In this document: positions 36,613-62,084 of the stretch, in pieces
Layout: each line of letters opens with the position of its first letter
Position numbering within the stretch: the stretch's first letter is position 1
DNA from: Diadophis punctatus similis
Lineage: Eukaryota; Chordata; Lepidosauria; Squamata; Dipsadidae
Length of the DNA: 64,000 bases
Assembly (NCBI GenBank): GCA_023053685.1
Contig: JALIGW010000026.1
Location: 2,882,742-2,946,741, forward strand
Direction of reading: 5' to 3'
Notes under the pieces: generated by a model
What the model saw: the letters and a program-made list of their open reading frames with translations, nothing else
What the model was told of the DNA's origin: nothing
Database searches by the model: none
Translations under genes and position numbers: made by a program

Positions 36613-36795
36613 ATGGAGGAAGCCTTCTCCATAGAGGGTGGCGAGCAGGAACAGAGCCGCGGGGCGGGCGGCAGCGGTCCCGTGCTTTCGGAGCTGCAGC
36701 GAGAGAAGCGGCTGGTGTGCGTGGAGTTCCCCGGCGTGGTGCAGGACGTGGGCAAGACACTGATGACTCTGGGGGGAGAAGAGGGGGTCTCCCGG
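36613..36795 (+). CDS. GTF3C5: GTF3C5 exon 1
   Basis: 61 codons ending GEEGVSR, donor GTAAGG, phase 0. The first 20 residues are unlike mammals, and similarity begins at about LQREKRLVCVEFPGVV. Only about 195 bp separate the ATG from a 600-bp GGAA/GAAA tract, so the core promoter must be compact (about 36420-36612). Confidence 0.95.
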
Positions 36796-39700
36796 GTAAG
36801 GATCCCACCCCCCAAAAGCCTCGCCTGTTCCTTCTATCATTAGCCTCTCTACCCGCAGGAGCAAGGGGGGGAGGAAGAGGCACCTTGTACATGCTCAGAG
36901 AAATAGCAATTATACCAGCCTTTTCTTTTAAAAAATCAGTTGTGGCATACACACACACATACATATGTTGCCTATGTTTACATATTGTAATGCATTATAT
37001 ATTATACAATACGTATGTATTGCATGTATGCATGTGTACACACACACACACACAGAAGAAAAAATAAATGAAAACAAGTAAACAGACCTGTCACCTCTCT
37101 TTCTATCAACTATAGTAATTATACCATCATATTTTCCCCCATCTCCTTGGGCCATTTTATCCATCAATCCATTTAAAAAACTAGCAGTAAAAAGCTCATT
37201 TAAGGTTTCTAAAACGTCCTCCTTGTTTGGGTGGCATTAGGATTGCTAGGACTACAATTTGGAGTTTGGGAGTAAAGTTCTAATTTCAGATAAAATAATT
37301 CCGTCTTCCTTTCCTGTAGTCATTGGGAGTGGAACTTGACCTGTTGGCTGTTGCATCCTTATTAGATCTATGCCGATCCCAGTAAAAGACTTGAACTGTA
37401 TTTCCGTCCCAAAGACCCCTACTGCCACCCAGTGTGTGCCAATCGCTTCCCTACCTCTTCAATGCTGCTCAAAGTGAAAAAGAAAATGAGGAGGAAACGG
37501 ACAGAGGAAGGAAGTCTGGAAGAAGAAATAAAGTTTGAAGTGGAGATATTTGGTGTCATTTCCACCGTTTATAAATTTCAAGGTAATTTATTCTAAAATG
37601 ATTGGAGTTTGTGTATAAGCCCTTACATCTGCTTGTTGCACAATGTATATTTTGTCCCTAGGGAGTAGGGCGGCCTATAAGAATCCCAAATAAAATATTT
37701 TTAATGTATTTTCTTTCTTCACTTTTACAACCCGCAGCCATGATAGTTTATGAATCAAAGAATAGTATCACACAGCAGTGTGGATTCAGAGAGGAAAATT
37801 ACACATTTGTGTCCAGATGAATAATTTTGTTCCCTCGCAACTTTTTAGTGTTATTCTTTTCAGTTTATTCTAGCTTACTCCACCCTCAAACTTTTCAATT
37901 TGCCTATTTCCTTAGCATGCACAGTCCTAATCTGTGATGGACAATTTATCCATAGGTAAACTAAGGCAGTGAGCAAAAATAATGCATCACCAGTGACTTA
38001 CTTATGTACAAAATCTGTTATTTTTGTTCTTGTCCACTCTGGTTAGCTAATTTGATAACTTTTCAATTTGCCTATTTCCTTAGCACGCACAGTCCTAATC
38101 TGTAATCCATAGGTAATTATTAGTTACATATCTGATTCTAAGAATTTCAAAGTAGGTTACTATTTATATTTATCTATTTTGTTATCTATTTTGTAGAGTG
38201 AGGGGGGGGGGAAAGTCAGTTGCTGCTGAATGAACTTACTGTGTGCCCTTTAATTTCACTCTAGGTATGTCTGATTTCCAATACTTGGTAATGCATTCAG
38301 AGCCAGATGGTAAACAAACATCAATGTATAACAAAGTCTTGATGCTCAAGCCGGAAAAAGAAGATTTTTTTATGAATGAGCTGCCACTTTATATTCCTCC
38401 ACCCATTTTCTCACGCTTGGACACTCCTATCGATTATTACTATCGTCCAGATATACATCACAGGTGAGTGCCTTTCTTGCGATATAATGGAGTAGATATT
38501 TACTGGAATAGCCTATCTCTGGAGATGTGGACTGATGTAGTAAGGATCTAGCTTTTAGTAAAGTAGATTATAATGGCTGTAAATAAGTGATAAGAGTCAG
38601 TAGAGTGTGTGATCATTCTGGCAAATAATAAGACATTTTTCAAGGGTAGGAGTAATCCCCTTTTGTGACCTTCTGACAAGCAAAGTCAATGAGGAAGCCA
38701 GATTCAATTAACAGCCCTCTTACTAACTTAACAACTACAGTGATTCCCTTAACAACTGTGGCAAGAAAGATTGTAAAATGGGGCAGAAGTCACTTAACAG
38801 CTGCCTTGCTTATCAAAGAGAAATTTCGGGCTCAATTGTGGTAGTAAGTTGGGAACTACCTGTATTAAAGAGGTGCTGTCTTCACCCTCTTTCTCTCACA
38901 TGTGATATCCAAACTGATCTGCCTGTTACTCCTCTGGAATCTAATCTCTCCCTCCGGGAAATCTACTTCTTTATTACGTTCCATCATACTATGGGTATGG
39001 GTATCATACTATGGGTTTTACACGTTCAGTTGATCCTCTTAAGTTGCTTTCACATCTTCAGAAATCTCTTGGTTCCAGTTAAGTAACAGGTACTAGTTTT
39101 GATAGTTGCAAGATAGTTGCTATAGTTCGAGGCAGATGTACCTCTGTTTCAAGCTCCTCCACACCCTGGCTTGCTTTCCTTTGTTGTAACCACACAGCTC
39201 TTTAAATGACTTCTACGCAGCTACATGAATCCAAACTTGTGCGTAATATTTGGAAGAGTTTTCCAATATGTAATAATGCCAGAGCTGAATTCCATTTGCC
39301 GTTGCATATAGAACGGCAGAAGAACGTAATGAGAGAGGATCAAATGCAATCAGTTGCAAAATCTCGTTCATATCAGCAACGCTACTTTTATCAACCCAGT
39401 GCCAAGATATCTGGTATTGACCACAAATGCCCCTGTCCTCAGTTCCTTTTCCATTCTTCAGTGTAACATCTGGATGGTTTCCCAGGCTAACATCTGTGAT
39501 TTTTCCCACTCCTGCAGAGACTTATAAAATAATGTTGATGTTGTAGTTTTCCATTCAAAACGGTTTTGCTTCATCTTGGAGGCTGAATTAGATAATCTAA
39601 TTCTTCGGCTCTTGATTTGAGGATTGCAGTTCTTTTTAAAAACGTTTCATTGAAGTTTATAATCAAAGAACAAAAAGAAACAAAAGTTAGCAAAATTAAA

Positions 39701-42700
39701 GAAGGAAAATAAATAAATTTTATATGTATATATATATAAATTCATGCCTTCAGTTCTCTGTATCAACTGTAGAGAAACTTAATGTGATGAAAAAGAACCA
39801 GCAGATACTGTGCAATCTTTAGGAAAACCATTCTGTGGTGTCTTTTTTTAAAACAAAAGGATTGAAATTAAAAACTTAAAGCAAAAGGCTAGAATACAGG
39901 TAGTCCACAATTTACCAACATTTCTGTTGCTAAGTGAAACATTGGTTAAGTGAGTTTTGCCCCATCTTACGACCTTCCTTGTCACAGCTGTTTAAGTGGA
40001 TTACTGCATTTGTTCAGTTAGTAACACGGTTGTTAAGTGAATCTGGCTTCCCATTGATTTTGCTTGCCAGAAGATAATCACATGATCACAGGACACTGCA
40101 ACCGTCATAAATATGAATCAGTTGCCGAGCATCCAAATTTTGATCACATGACATGGGGATGCTGAATGTGTGACAAATGCTCATCATCATCACCTTTTAA
40201 CAACTCCATAATCCCTTGCGGGGTGGAGTCTGGGCAACTGAATGGAGCTGCGTGTTTACTGGCCGGATGCCCTTCCTGTCGCCAGTGCGGAGTTTTGGTC
40301 AGCTGATATATTCTCATCGTGCCCAGAGAGAGAAATATCTGCCTCTAGCTAGGATCGAACTCACAGCCTCCTGATTGTGAGGCGAGAGCTCCACCTCTAG
40401 GCCACCGCACCGCTCCTTGTGACAAACGTTCATAAGTCCCTTTTTTCCAGTGGCATCGTAACTTCGAACAGTCACTAAACTGAACTGTTTTAAGTCAAGA
40501 ACTGCCTATACATGACAAATCAAAGCTTTGCGTTGAGCTCGAGTTGTATTTCCTTTGTTGGTGTTGTGTTGTTCTCCAGGGAAGGCTATCGCAACCCTCC
40601 CCTGTCTAGCGAGAATCTGATCGGCCTCAGCAGGGCGCGACGTCCTCACAACGCTATCTTTGTCAGCTTTGAGGACGAAGAGGTCCCCTCGAAGCCGTTG
40701 GAGGCGGCCCTGCAGACGTGGAAAAAAGTCTGTAGCAACATTGTGGATCACCAAACAGAAGCAGAGCTGAGGAAAGTAGGTTTGCTTAAGCTTGAAACCT
40801 CCCTTTAAAAAAAATGATCCGAGGCATACTTTGGATCGAAAATTGCAACATGTTGAGGATTCGGATCTTGTATTATTTTTAAAATGCAAGTTCCTAGTTC
40901 TGAGGGCAGACCTCGGCATTCTGTGGCTCTCCTTGTCACTTTGTGACACGTCAGATAAATTACATTGCAAAAACAAAAAAAAAACAAAAAAAACAACCAG
41001 TGTCCGTGTACAAATTCCCACCGTTTAACAGGACACCAAAGTTTGCTTTTTTACTCTTTGCAGGGAAAAGCTGCAGGCACTCTCTTTCCTTTCGCACAGG
41101 ATCACATGTGCAAATTAAGTTTAGAAAGGTTCTAGACTGTCAGGACCCAGACAGAATTTGTATTGAGGGTTAGAGGTTGGAGATCACATTGGGGTAACCT
41201 CTTGGCAGATGCAGTGGGAGATCGGTTTTAAGGATTTGATATATGCATTTGCCGTCTTTTAGTGAAAGGATTTGAAGGACAGCTCATAAAATATAGTCTG
41301 AAATGGAAGTTTCTTTTATATCCATGATTACCTTCCTTCCTTCCTTCCTTCCTTCCTTCCTTCCTTCCTTCCTTCCGCAGTGTTGACCTAGCACCCAATT
41401 TGAAAAACTCTAGGTAGCTTCCGGGGACCCTAATGAAAGCATAATGAGTCCAACCGCAGTGTTACTCTATAAAGCAATCTTCATTGGTGCTGTCATGAAC
41501 CAGCACAGCAATTCGATAAGCATATTTTAAAGGATAATTAAAGCAACAAATATTCTCTATTCTGCTGGGTGATTCGTAAAATTAGAGCTAAATTGGCCAT
41601 TTAAGTCAAATGAGCGAGACTGAAATCGGCAAACAGATATAATAATAAATAATGACGATAATAAGGAATGGAATGTTGTTTTAATCAACCCAAGGCTAAC
41701 GGGGTTTCTTTTGGTGAAATTAGAAAGCATCCAGCTGATTGTTGAAGCTTTTTCTTTGAAATTGATTGCGCATAGTTAAAAAAAAAAGATAGGTAAATCC
41801 AGCGGGATTTCCCCTTTTTGCATGAATTTTTAGCTTTTTGAACTTCGTCCTGTGTGGTCCCGCAATGCAGTGAAAGCCAACATCAGCGTCCACCCTGACA
41901 AACTGAAACTGTTACTACCCATTTTGGCTTATTACATGGTGAGTCCCTGTTTTATCAACATTATGGTTCCTTATTTATTTATTTATTTATTAGTGACATT
42001 TATATACCGCCTCACAGTGCAAGCACTCTCTAAGCGGTTTACACCAGTAAGCAATGTATATTTATATTGCCCCCAACAATCTGGGTCCTCATTTTACCTA
42101 CCTCGGAAGGATGGAAGGCTGAGTCAACCTTGAGCCTGGTGAGATTTGAACTGCTGACCTGCGGATCACAGTCAGCTAAAGTGGCCTGCAGTACCCCATT
42201 CTAACCGCTGCGCCACCTCGGCTCTTTTCCTTCTTACAAAAAAACCCCCCAAAGAATATAATGTAGATGCATTGTGTTTTTATGCCCCTATTTGAGAGCC
42301 AGTTTGATCTAGCGGTTAAAGTGCTGGCCTTGTAGTCCCGCCTTAGGCATGCAAGCCAGATGGGTGACTTTGGGCCAATCACTAGGAGATTGTGAGTTCT
42401 AGTCCCGCCTTAGGCATGCAAGCCAGCTAGGTGACTTTGGGCCAATCACTAGGAGATTGTGAGCTCTAGTCCCGCCTTAGGCATGAAAGCCAGTTGGGTG
42501 ACTTTGGGCCAATCACTAGGAGATTGTGAGCTCTAGTCCCGCCTTAGGCATGAAAGCCAGTTGGGTGACTTTGGGCCAATCACTAGGAGATTGTGAGTTC
42601 TAGTCCCGCCTTAGGCATGCAAGCCAGATGGGTGAATTGGGGCCAATCAGTCTCTTTCAGCCCAACCCACCTCACTGGGCTGTTGTTGCGGGGAAAATAG

Positions 42701-45642
42701 GAGGAGGAGGAAGTATTAGGCACGTTTGTGACCTTGCAGTTACTTATAAAATTATGAAGGCAGCATAAAAATCATCATCATAAATAAAACTTTAAAAACC
42801 TACTATATATATGAAAGAAAAGTTCGGTGCATTTTATGATTCCGAAATGATGAATTGCAACGAAACTGCAAAAATAAAATAAAAAATCACACAGTTGATT
42901 GAAAAAGTAGGAGGGAAGGCCTGTACTATAACCTCAGCCATTTCTCCCCACCCCACCCGTGATGCTAACTTTTTAGCAGTCTGTTAGCGATCCTTTTATT
43001 TTTCTCATGATCCTTTTAGCTCACGGGACCCTGGAGAAGCCTGTGGGTTCGCTTCGGTTACGATCCTAGGAAGAACCCCGAAGCAAAGATCTACCAGGTT
43101 CTGGATTTCAGGATTCGTTGCGGCATGAAATACGGTAAAAAAAAATCTAAAACTCCAGCCAGAACGTTGCTCCAGGTTTCAGTCTGATTATCAGCCTCTC
43201 TGTTTTTGGGGGGGCTTTTTTTTGTGGCTCACCAACTCATTCAGGGCTCCCCCGAGAATTGTACTACCCTTGTTGCTGTCCTCCCCATGGCTTGTCTACA
43301 ATACATTGTTTCTTCATGGATCGTGTTTCCATCTCTTTAGGGTACAACCCAAGCGACATGCCAGTGAAAGCCAAACGCAGCACCTACAACTACAGTCTGC
43401 CTATTACTTTAAAAAAATCAGGTAGGTCGTACGATTGGGACAGGGGAGGAAGACTTGCTTGAACCCATACAGAGCTTCTACTGACCCTCATTGACCATTC
43501 TTCTCCGGTCTGAATCCCTTCCGGATGTGTCGACGTTAATTCCCAGAATTCCCTCGCCAACGAGGCCGCTGGGGATTCTGGGAGATGGGGCCTCCCTTCC
43601 CAATATTTGAGCTTCAAATTCCTTAGCCTGCATGCTTTTTGCTTGAGGATTAAGTTTGATTGAATCACTTAAGTCATCATTCGGCAACCTCTTTTAAAGG
43701 CTTTCCCATCCACCTCCCACGATGCTCTTGTTATCCTAAAGAAATTGAGATCATCCCCGTATATCCCTTTCAGGAAACCACGGCCTTGGCATCCAAGACT
43801 TAAAACAGGGGCTCAGCACATCTGGAACATCAGTTATGAGCAAATACAAACTTAAGGTAAGTCCTCCTCCTCCTCCTCCTCTTCGCCATACCAGGAATTT
43901 TTATCTTCAGACACCTTGTTTCTTTTTGGGAGATCCAGATTTACTGAAGATTCCAAGATAGCAATAACAATACCACTTAGACTTATATACCGCTTCATAG
44001 TGCTTTACAGCCCCTCTCTAAGCGGTTTACAGAGTTCAGCATGTTGCCCCCAACAATCTGGGCCCTCATTTTACCCACCTCAGAAGGATGGAAGGCTGAG
44101 TCAACCTTGAGCCTAGTGAGATTTGAACAGCCGAACTGCTGAACTAGCAGTAGCCTGCAGTGCTGCATTTAACCACTGCGCCACCTCAGATAAGGTGATA
44201 AGTGCTAATGCTATTACTAAGGTGCCCTTGCCACTGTTGCGGAGATCTTCCCCAGATAGGATTTAGTCCAACCCTGCCTCTGATTCTTTGCCTTCTCCTC
44301 TTCCTCCCCCCAGAATTCCATTTATATCTTTGAGGAAGGGTCTCTGCCCCCTTATCGACAGATGTTCTACCAGCTGTGCGATTTGAAAGTGGAAAGGTAC
44401 AGTATTCGCACCGACCTGTTAATTTTAAGCTGTTAAAATCACCTTGCATTTTAGTCAAAAAAAAAATCTTGTTTCATTTTTGCAGCTCTTCTGTGCTTGA
44501 AACCCAATCTATGTATGAGCTTAGACGTCCTTCGGTTTGCAACTCAAGTCAATTGATGCTTTGCCCAGATGTTTCTAGGCACCAAAACAAGCATCTCAAG
44601 TCACAAGTGTATCCTGACTCTAGAACAGGGGTCAGCAACCTGCGGCTCTGGAGCCGCATGTGGCTCTTTCATCCTTCTATTGAGGCTCCCTCTTGCCAGT
44701 TGGCACCACAATTTTGAGAGGAGATTCCGGTTAGGGAGGGGAAAAGCAGGGCGCGCCAGGAGGAGACTCTATGGCAAGGGGCAGGTTTTCCGGTCAGCTG
44801 CACAATTGATAGAGCTTTCGGTTAGGACAGGTAGAGAAAAAAGGACGCCGTGCTAGGAGGAGACTCTATGGTGACTTCCGATCGGCTCCAGAATTGAACG
44901 GGGGGGTTTCCTGTTAGGACCTTTGTAGTTTTTTGAGTGTTTAAGGTTGCTGAACCCTGCGCTAGAAAGTCAATTGATGGTTTGCCCAGATATTTCTAGG
45001 CACCAAACCATGCCTCTCAAGTCACAAGTGTACCCTAGCAACAGTTATGTCATCTTTTGTTAGCTATAGCTTTCCAAGAAACTCTGCTAATGACAGCCGT
45101 GGCTTGGTCCATCCAGGAGGCAGGTTTCTCCTGACCTTGGTTGTCAGAAAAGGACTATCCCTGGCTTCACAATTTGGTTGTCCGCTTCTCTGCGCTGAGA
45201 AGACGCACTCTGAAATTGGCTTCTGTTCAGCTTGCAGAAGATCATCCATCGAAACGACAACATGGAGGCGGCTTGTACGGAGCGGGACGGCTGGTGTCTT
45301 CCGAAGACCAGCGATGAGTTGAGGGACACCATGTCGCTGATGATAAGGCAGATAATCCGATCCCAAAGGCCAGGTGAGGGGGGAAATGGGGCTGGCAAGT
45401 CCAGGCATTTGTGTTTCTTCGTGTTTTTTCCCCATCATTCTGGAATCTTGTCTTTGCGGGCCACGAGATGTTCAAAAGTGCCAGATCCCATATTAATTCA
45501 TGCTGGATTATTCCAACCGGATTTTGATTTTGAGCCTTCTGCTTCTCGTTTGTAATTCCCTTTTCTCTGGTCTATTTCAGCTCTGTTCAGAAACCCTTCC
45601 AGTACCACAGAGGGCAAAGAGCAGCTGACTTTTGAATCTGGA

Positions 45643-45673
<31 letters not shown>

Positions 45674-45735
45674 TTTTCAAGCCTTCAGACGGGAGTGAAA
45701 ATGAAATGGAGACCGAAATTCTTGACTACGTCTAA
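36613..45735 (+). CDS. GTF3C5: GTF3C5, TFIIIC 63-kDa subunit, complete coding sequence
   Basis: Subunit of TFIIIC, which binds the A and B boxes of tRNA genes and recruits TFIIIB for RNA polymerase III. It is the vertebrate counterpart of yeast Tfc1 (tau95). Coding exons: 36613-36795, 37366-37582, 38265-38463, 40580-40775, 41834-41938, 43020-43134, 43341-43421, 43774-43856, 44314-44396, 45231-45373, 45581-45735. All borders are GT/AG and phases close at 1560 nt, 519 aa, the same length as human. Conserved stretches include LYFRPKDPYCHPVCANRF, LPLYIPPPIFSRLD, ENLIGLSRARRPHNAIF, VKAKRSTYNYSLPIT and RDGWCLPKTSDELRDTMSL. The C terminus has ten consecutive Glu (490-499) then SDGSENEMETEILDYV, as in mammals. 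The start ATG has a good Kozak context (CCAGCCATGG). No damage seen. Confidence 0.98.
36796..38264. other. GTF3C5 introns 1 and 2 (around exon 37366-37582)
   Basis: A short CA run at 37036-37054. A direct duplication of CTTTTCAATTTGCCTATTTC occurs at about 37890 and 38060. No mobile element recognised. Confidence 0.6.
38640..38872. mobile_element. Family A MITE, partial
   Basis: Begins at GATCCCC-like TAATCCCCTTTTGTGACCTT and ends GTTGGGAACTACCTGT. In GTF3C5 intron 3. Confidence 0.7.
38873..39890. other. GTF3C5 intron 3, nothing recognised
   Basis: No coding exon or repeat family seen. Confidence 0.45.
39893..40510. mobile_element. Family A MITE split by a tRNA-like SINE
   Basis: The halves 39893-40180 and 40414-40510 rejoin, from ACAGGTAGTCCACAATTTAC to AAGTCAAGAACTGCC. 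In GTF3C5 intron 3, ending 70 bp before exon 4. Confidence 0.8.
40181..40417 (-). mobile_element. tRNA-headed SINE with ATC/TGA tail
   Basis: On the minus strand the head is GTGGCCTAGAGGTGGAGCTC with B-box GAGTTCGATCC. The body has GGAAGGGCATCCGGCCAGTA and the tail is TGATGATGA. TGTGACAAA flanks both sides (40169-40177, 40418-40426). Confidence 0.8.
40776..41833. other. GTF3C5 intron 4
   Basis: CCTT microsatellite at 41333-41377 (about 11 units). Otherwise nothing recognised. Confidence 0.6.
41970..42226 (-). mobile_element. Sauria/BovB-type SINE
   Basis: Reverse complete copy with a TTTA tail on the left. Begins 32 bp after GTF3C5 exon 5 ends. Confidence 0.88.
42300..42665 (-). repeat. 67-bp tandem repeat, five copies (MIR-like unit)
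   Basis: AGTCCCGCC recurs at 42334, 42401, 42468, 42535 and 42602, an exact 67-bp period. This is the reverse complement of the unit at 2952-3152. In GTF3C5 intron 5. Confidence 0.88.
43958..44210 (-). mobile_element. Sauria/BovB-type SINE
   Basis: Reverse copy, from ATAGCAATAACAATACCACT to CTGCGCCACCTC. In GTF3C5 intron 8. Confidence 0.85.
44626..44959. mobile_element. hAT-type non-autonomous element
   Basis: Inverted ends CAGGGGTCAGCAACC / GGTTGCTGAACCCTG, with flanks CTCTAGAA (44618-44625) and CGCTAGAA (44960-44967), 7 of 8 matching. In GTF3C5 intron 9. Confidence 0.85.
45581..45735 (+). CDS. GTF3C5: GTF3C5 last coding exon (acidic tail)
   Basis: Encodes residues 469-519. Ten Glu codons (GAG/GAA mix) form the acidic tail, followed by the conserved EILDYV terminus and TAA at 45733-45735. 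Confidence 0.96.
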
Positions 45736-46520
45736 TGTCATGGGGCTGGTGGGCTGGACTGGTTCTTGGAGGAAGCGGGAAGGACAGGAGCAAGGAAGAA
45801 ACCCATCAATCCAACCAATGAGTCAATGAACCCACCAACTTAACCAACCCAACCAATGCGCCAACTCAACCAACGCGTCAACCCGATGAACCCAACAACC
45901 CAGTCTACTTGACGAACCCACAACCAACGCGACCCGTTGGCTGCATCATATCTTTGACTTGACTGGATTTGTGCAAAAGTGTCATTTATAAGTTGCATCT
46001 TGCTGGGGTCGCATCGTTTCTTTCTTAAAGAGCTCAGTGATAGTTGGTTTTTTGTCGTTTCCTTGATGCAGCCTTCTTTCCATCGTTGTATTCAAATGCA
46101 GATAGGAGGCTCTACTTTTGGGGAATTTCTTCGGCATTTTAGCTTTTTTTTTTTTTTTTTTTTGCAATCGAGGGCCGAGCCTATCTACGTCCGACGACTT
46201 TGTCTCCTGGAGTCGTCTTCTGGATCGGCCGCTGTTGAAATGCCAACCAATGCCCGATGGTTATCTCGGACCTTCAACAACGGCAGGCAAAATTATAATT
46301 TCATTCCTGCTAGGAACTTAAGTTCTTCCTGTCCTTTTCAAATAAAAGTCATTTGGAATTTCTTTCATGACGCCTTGAGGGGGGGGGGAAATGTGATTCA
46401 ATTGTTTGGAGTTTTGTGGGATATCAAATGAACAGTGTAGGAAATGTTTCACTCTTTCGTACAGCGATAAGAGATTTCTTTTTTCAAATAAAGAGATTTG
46501 TGCCTTCCAAATAGTTTTAA
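45736..46520 (+). other. GTF3C5 3'UTR with two poly(A) signals
   Basis: AATAAA at 46341-46346 and at 46487-46492 give two possible ends. The first 200 nt are an ACCAACC-rich imperfect repeat, and a T run lies at 46145-46163. Confidence 0.6.
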
Positions 46521-46724
46521 GTGAGATTTGTTTATAGGACACTTAAAAGAAACTCGGGAGAGGCTTTATTTTAAAATCCAATTGGGAACTAGCTGCTTTT
46601 GAGAATGCCCCCACTGCCTTCTTAGGTCAGGATCTAAGTGAGAATGTAAGAATTGTACCGGCCTGAGGTTTTGATGCCAATTTAATAAGGAGCTTGAAAA
46701 AGTTCCAGAATGTTTCTATTCTGA

Positions 46725-47168
46725 ATTTTGAATGAATTGCAGAGAAGAGCAACAAAGATGATTTAGGGGACTGGAAGCTAAAACATGAAGAACGGTTGCA
46801 GGAACTGGGTATGTCTAGTTTAATGAAAAGAAGGATCAGGGGAGACATGATAGCAGTCTTCCAATATCTCAGGGGTTGCCACAAAGAAGAGGGAGTCAAA
46901 CTATTCTCCAAAGCACCTGAAGGTAGAACAAGAAGCAATGGGTGGAAACTAAACAAGGAGAGAAGCAACTTAGAACTAAGGAGGAATTTCCTGACAGAAC
47001 AATTAATCAGTGGAACAACTTGCCTCCAGAAGTTGTGAATGCTCCAACACTGGAAGTTTTAAAGAAGAGATTGGATAACCACTTGTCTGAAGTGGTGTAG
47101 GGTTTCCTGCCTAAGCAGGGGGTTGGACTAGAAGACCTCTAAGGTCCCTGCCAACTCTGTTATTCCAT
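46725..47168 (+). mobile_element. CR1/L3-type LINE 3' end
   Basis: Encodes [20 protein letters not shown] and ends CAACTCTGTTATTCC. Between GTF3C5 and CEL. Confidence 0.88.
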
Positions 47169-47239
47169 ATATTTGGTATGGCTGAGTTTCTCAGTCATCC
47201 AGGTCATGGTGGTTGTCCCCAAAGGTACTTGAAAATTTC

Positions 47240-47399
47240 AAGAGGCACCTGGACTTTCTGGTTTTCCTTTTGAAGACGTTTCGCTTCTCATCCAAGAAGC
47301 TTCTTCAGTTTCTCCGTCATCCAGACTTGAAGAAGCTTCTTGGATGAGAAGCGAAACGTCTTTAAAAAAAAAAAACCAGAAAGTCGAGGTGCCTCTTGA
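47240..47399. repeat. Near-perfect inverted repeat (GAAACGTCTT family)
   Basis: Arms 47272-47307 and 47328-47363 (GAAGAAGCTTCTTGGATGAG on the right), continued outward by AGGCACCTGGACTTTCTGG and its inverse at about 47375-47397. Confidence 0.8.
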
Positions 47400-47765
47400 A
47401 AAAAAAGCACCGTGGGGTTATGGCCGAGGCAGAGAAATTCAAAATAATTCTATATCCTTGTGGAAGGCTGATCTTTTTTTAAGTTGCAATTGTCCCCTAG
47501 TTCTTCTAATCTTATCATCTGTCTCCAGGTGAAAGTTTTATTTGTTATCTGTCAGGGCTGGGGGCCGAACCGTGTGAGAGCACCAGCTGGTGGATAGACA
47601 CACCTCAAAGGGGAAGATTAAGTTTTTTCCCACTTATTGGATTTATCTTGGCTATTTCCCTGTACAACTTGGTAGCAGGCGAGGAAACCAGTCCGTCAGA
47701 TTTCCAGCTGTGGCATGCGACACCAGTGCCCTTGAGTTGCCATAGATATTGGGCTGAGCCTAAGC

Positions 47766-47771
47766 TATAAA
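47766..47771 (+). promoter_or_regulatory. CEL TATA box
   Basis: TATAAA 46 bp before the ATG, predicting a start near 47795 and a 5'UTR of about 15-20 nt, as in many pancreatic enzyme genes. Upstream E-boxes CAGCTG at 47584-47589 and 47705-47710 and TTTCCC boxes at 47626-47631 and 47655-47660 could form a PTF1-type module, but the canonical spacing was not established. Confidence 0.7.
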
Positions 47772-47811
47772 GCCCTCCGTCTGGGACGTAGCGGCCCATT
47801 CAGACTTCACC

Positions 47812-61301
<13,490 letters not shown>

Positions 61302-61367
61302 AACAAACAAACAAACCAGCCAACACCAAACCACGTCGTTTGAGGTTTCTCCGTGAAACGAAAATCC

Positions 61368-61373
61368 AATAAA
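61368..61373 (+). terminator. CEL poly(A) signal AATAAA
   Basis: Canonical hexamer 66 nt after the stop codon, giving a very short 3'UTR. Confidence 0.8.
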
Positions 61374-61452
61374 CAGATCTCACTCTATTGAAATCTTCCC
61401 CGTTTGTTCTGCCTGCAAAAGTCCCAAATTCCAGCATCTCTGTTGGATTGGG

Positions 61453-61457
<5 letters not shown>

Positions 61458-61502
<45 letters not shown>
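61458..61502. repeat. AC dinucleotide microsatellite
   Basis: About 22 AC units downstream of CEL. A second interrupted AC stretch follows at 61735-61780. Confidence 0.97.
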
Positions 61503-61506
<4 letters not shown>

Positions 61507-61510
61507 AGTC

Positions 61511-61738
61511 CAGGGGTGAAATGCTGCCGTTTTGGCCCAGTTCGCGCGTACCGGTAGCGGCGGCCACCGTTGGTTTGGAGAACCGGTAGCGGCGGCAGCG
61601 CGAGGCTCCGCCCACTCGCCCGGACGTTGCCATTTTCTTGTTTTTAACCCTCTGCGCATGCGCGGAGGGTGAAAAAGCATGCACGCATGAAGCGCACGCT
61701 TCCGAACCAGTAGGGAAGGTAAGTAGATTTCACCGCTC
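61511..61738. mobile_element. Family B hAT-type MITE with NRF1-like site
   Basis: Ends CAGGGGTGAAATG / GATTTCACCGCTC. TGCGCATGCGCG at 61653-61664. Four ACCGGT or near-ACCGGT sites. 140 bp after the CEL poly(A) signal. Confidence 0.8.
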
Positions 61739-62084
61739 ACACACACACAGAGACACACACACACAGACACACACACACAGAGTTACAGTAAATCTTGTCC
61801 ATTAATTTTGAAAAAAATGGGCTCTCCGTCCGTTCTGGTCTGAAAAGAGGGAAACGGAGTTTTGCAGTACACTGGGTGTTCCTGGGACAACTCTTGACAA
61901 CTCTTTAAAGCACCCGTGTCTTTATTGGGGTGGGTGGGAAAGATGCAGCTGCTTTCAAGAAGCGTCGCGCAGCTCCGATGAACAGAATGTAAACCTTGCT
62001 CCACGAAAGGCATACCTCTACTCCTTTTTTCTTTAGTCATCCCTAAGAGCAGAAATGGGCACCCAGTTTCTTCTCTAAGACTCC

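Noticed and set aside
36928..37167. Small minus-strand frame near a CA repeat
   Set aside because: No similarity, lies in GTF3C5 intron 1, and is partly microsatellite.
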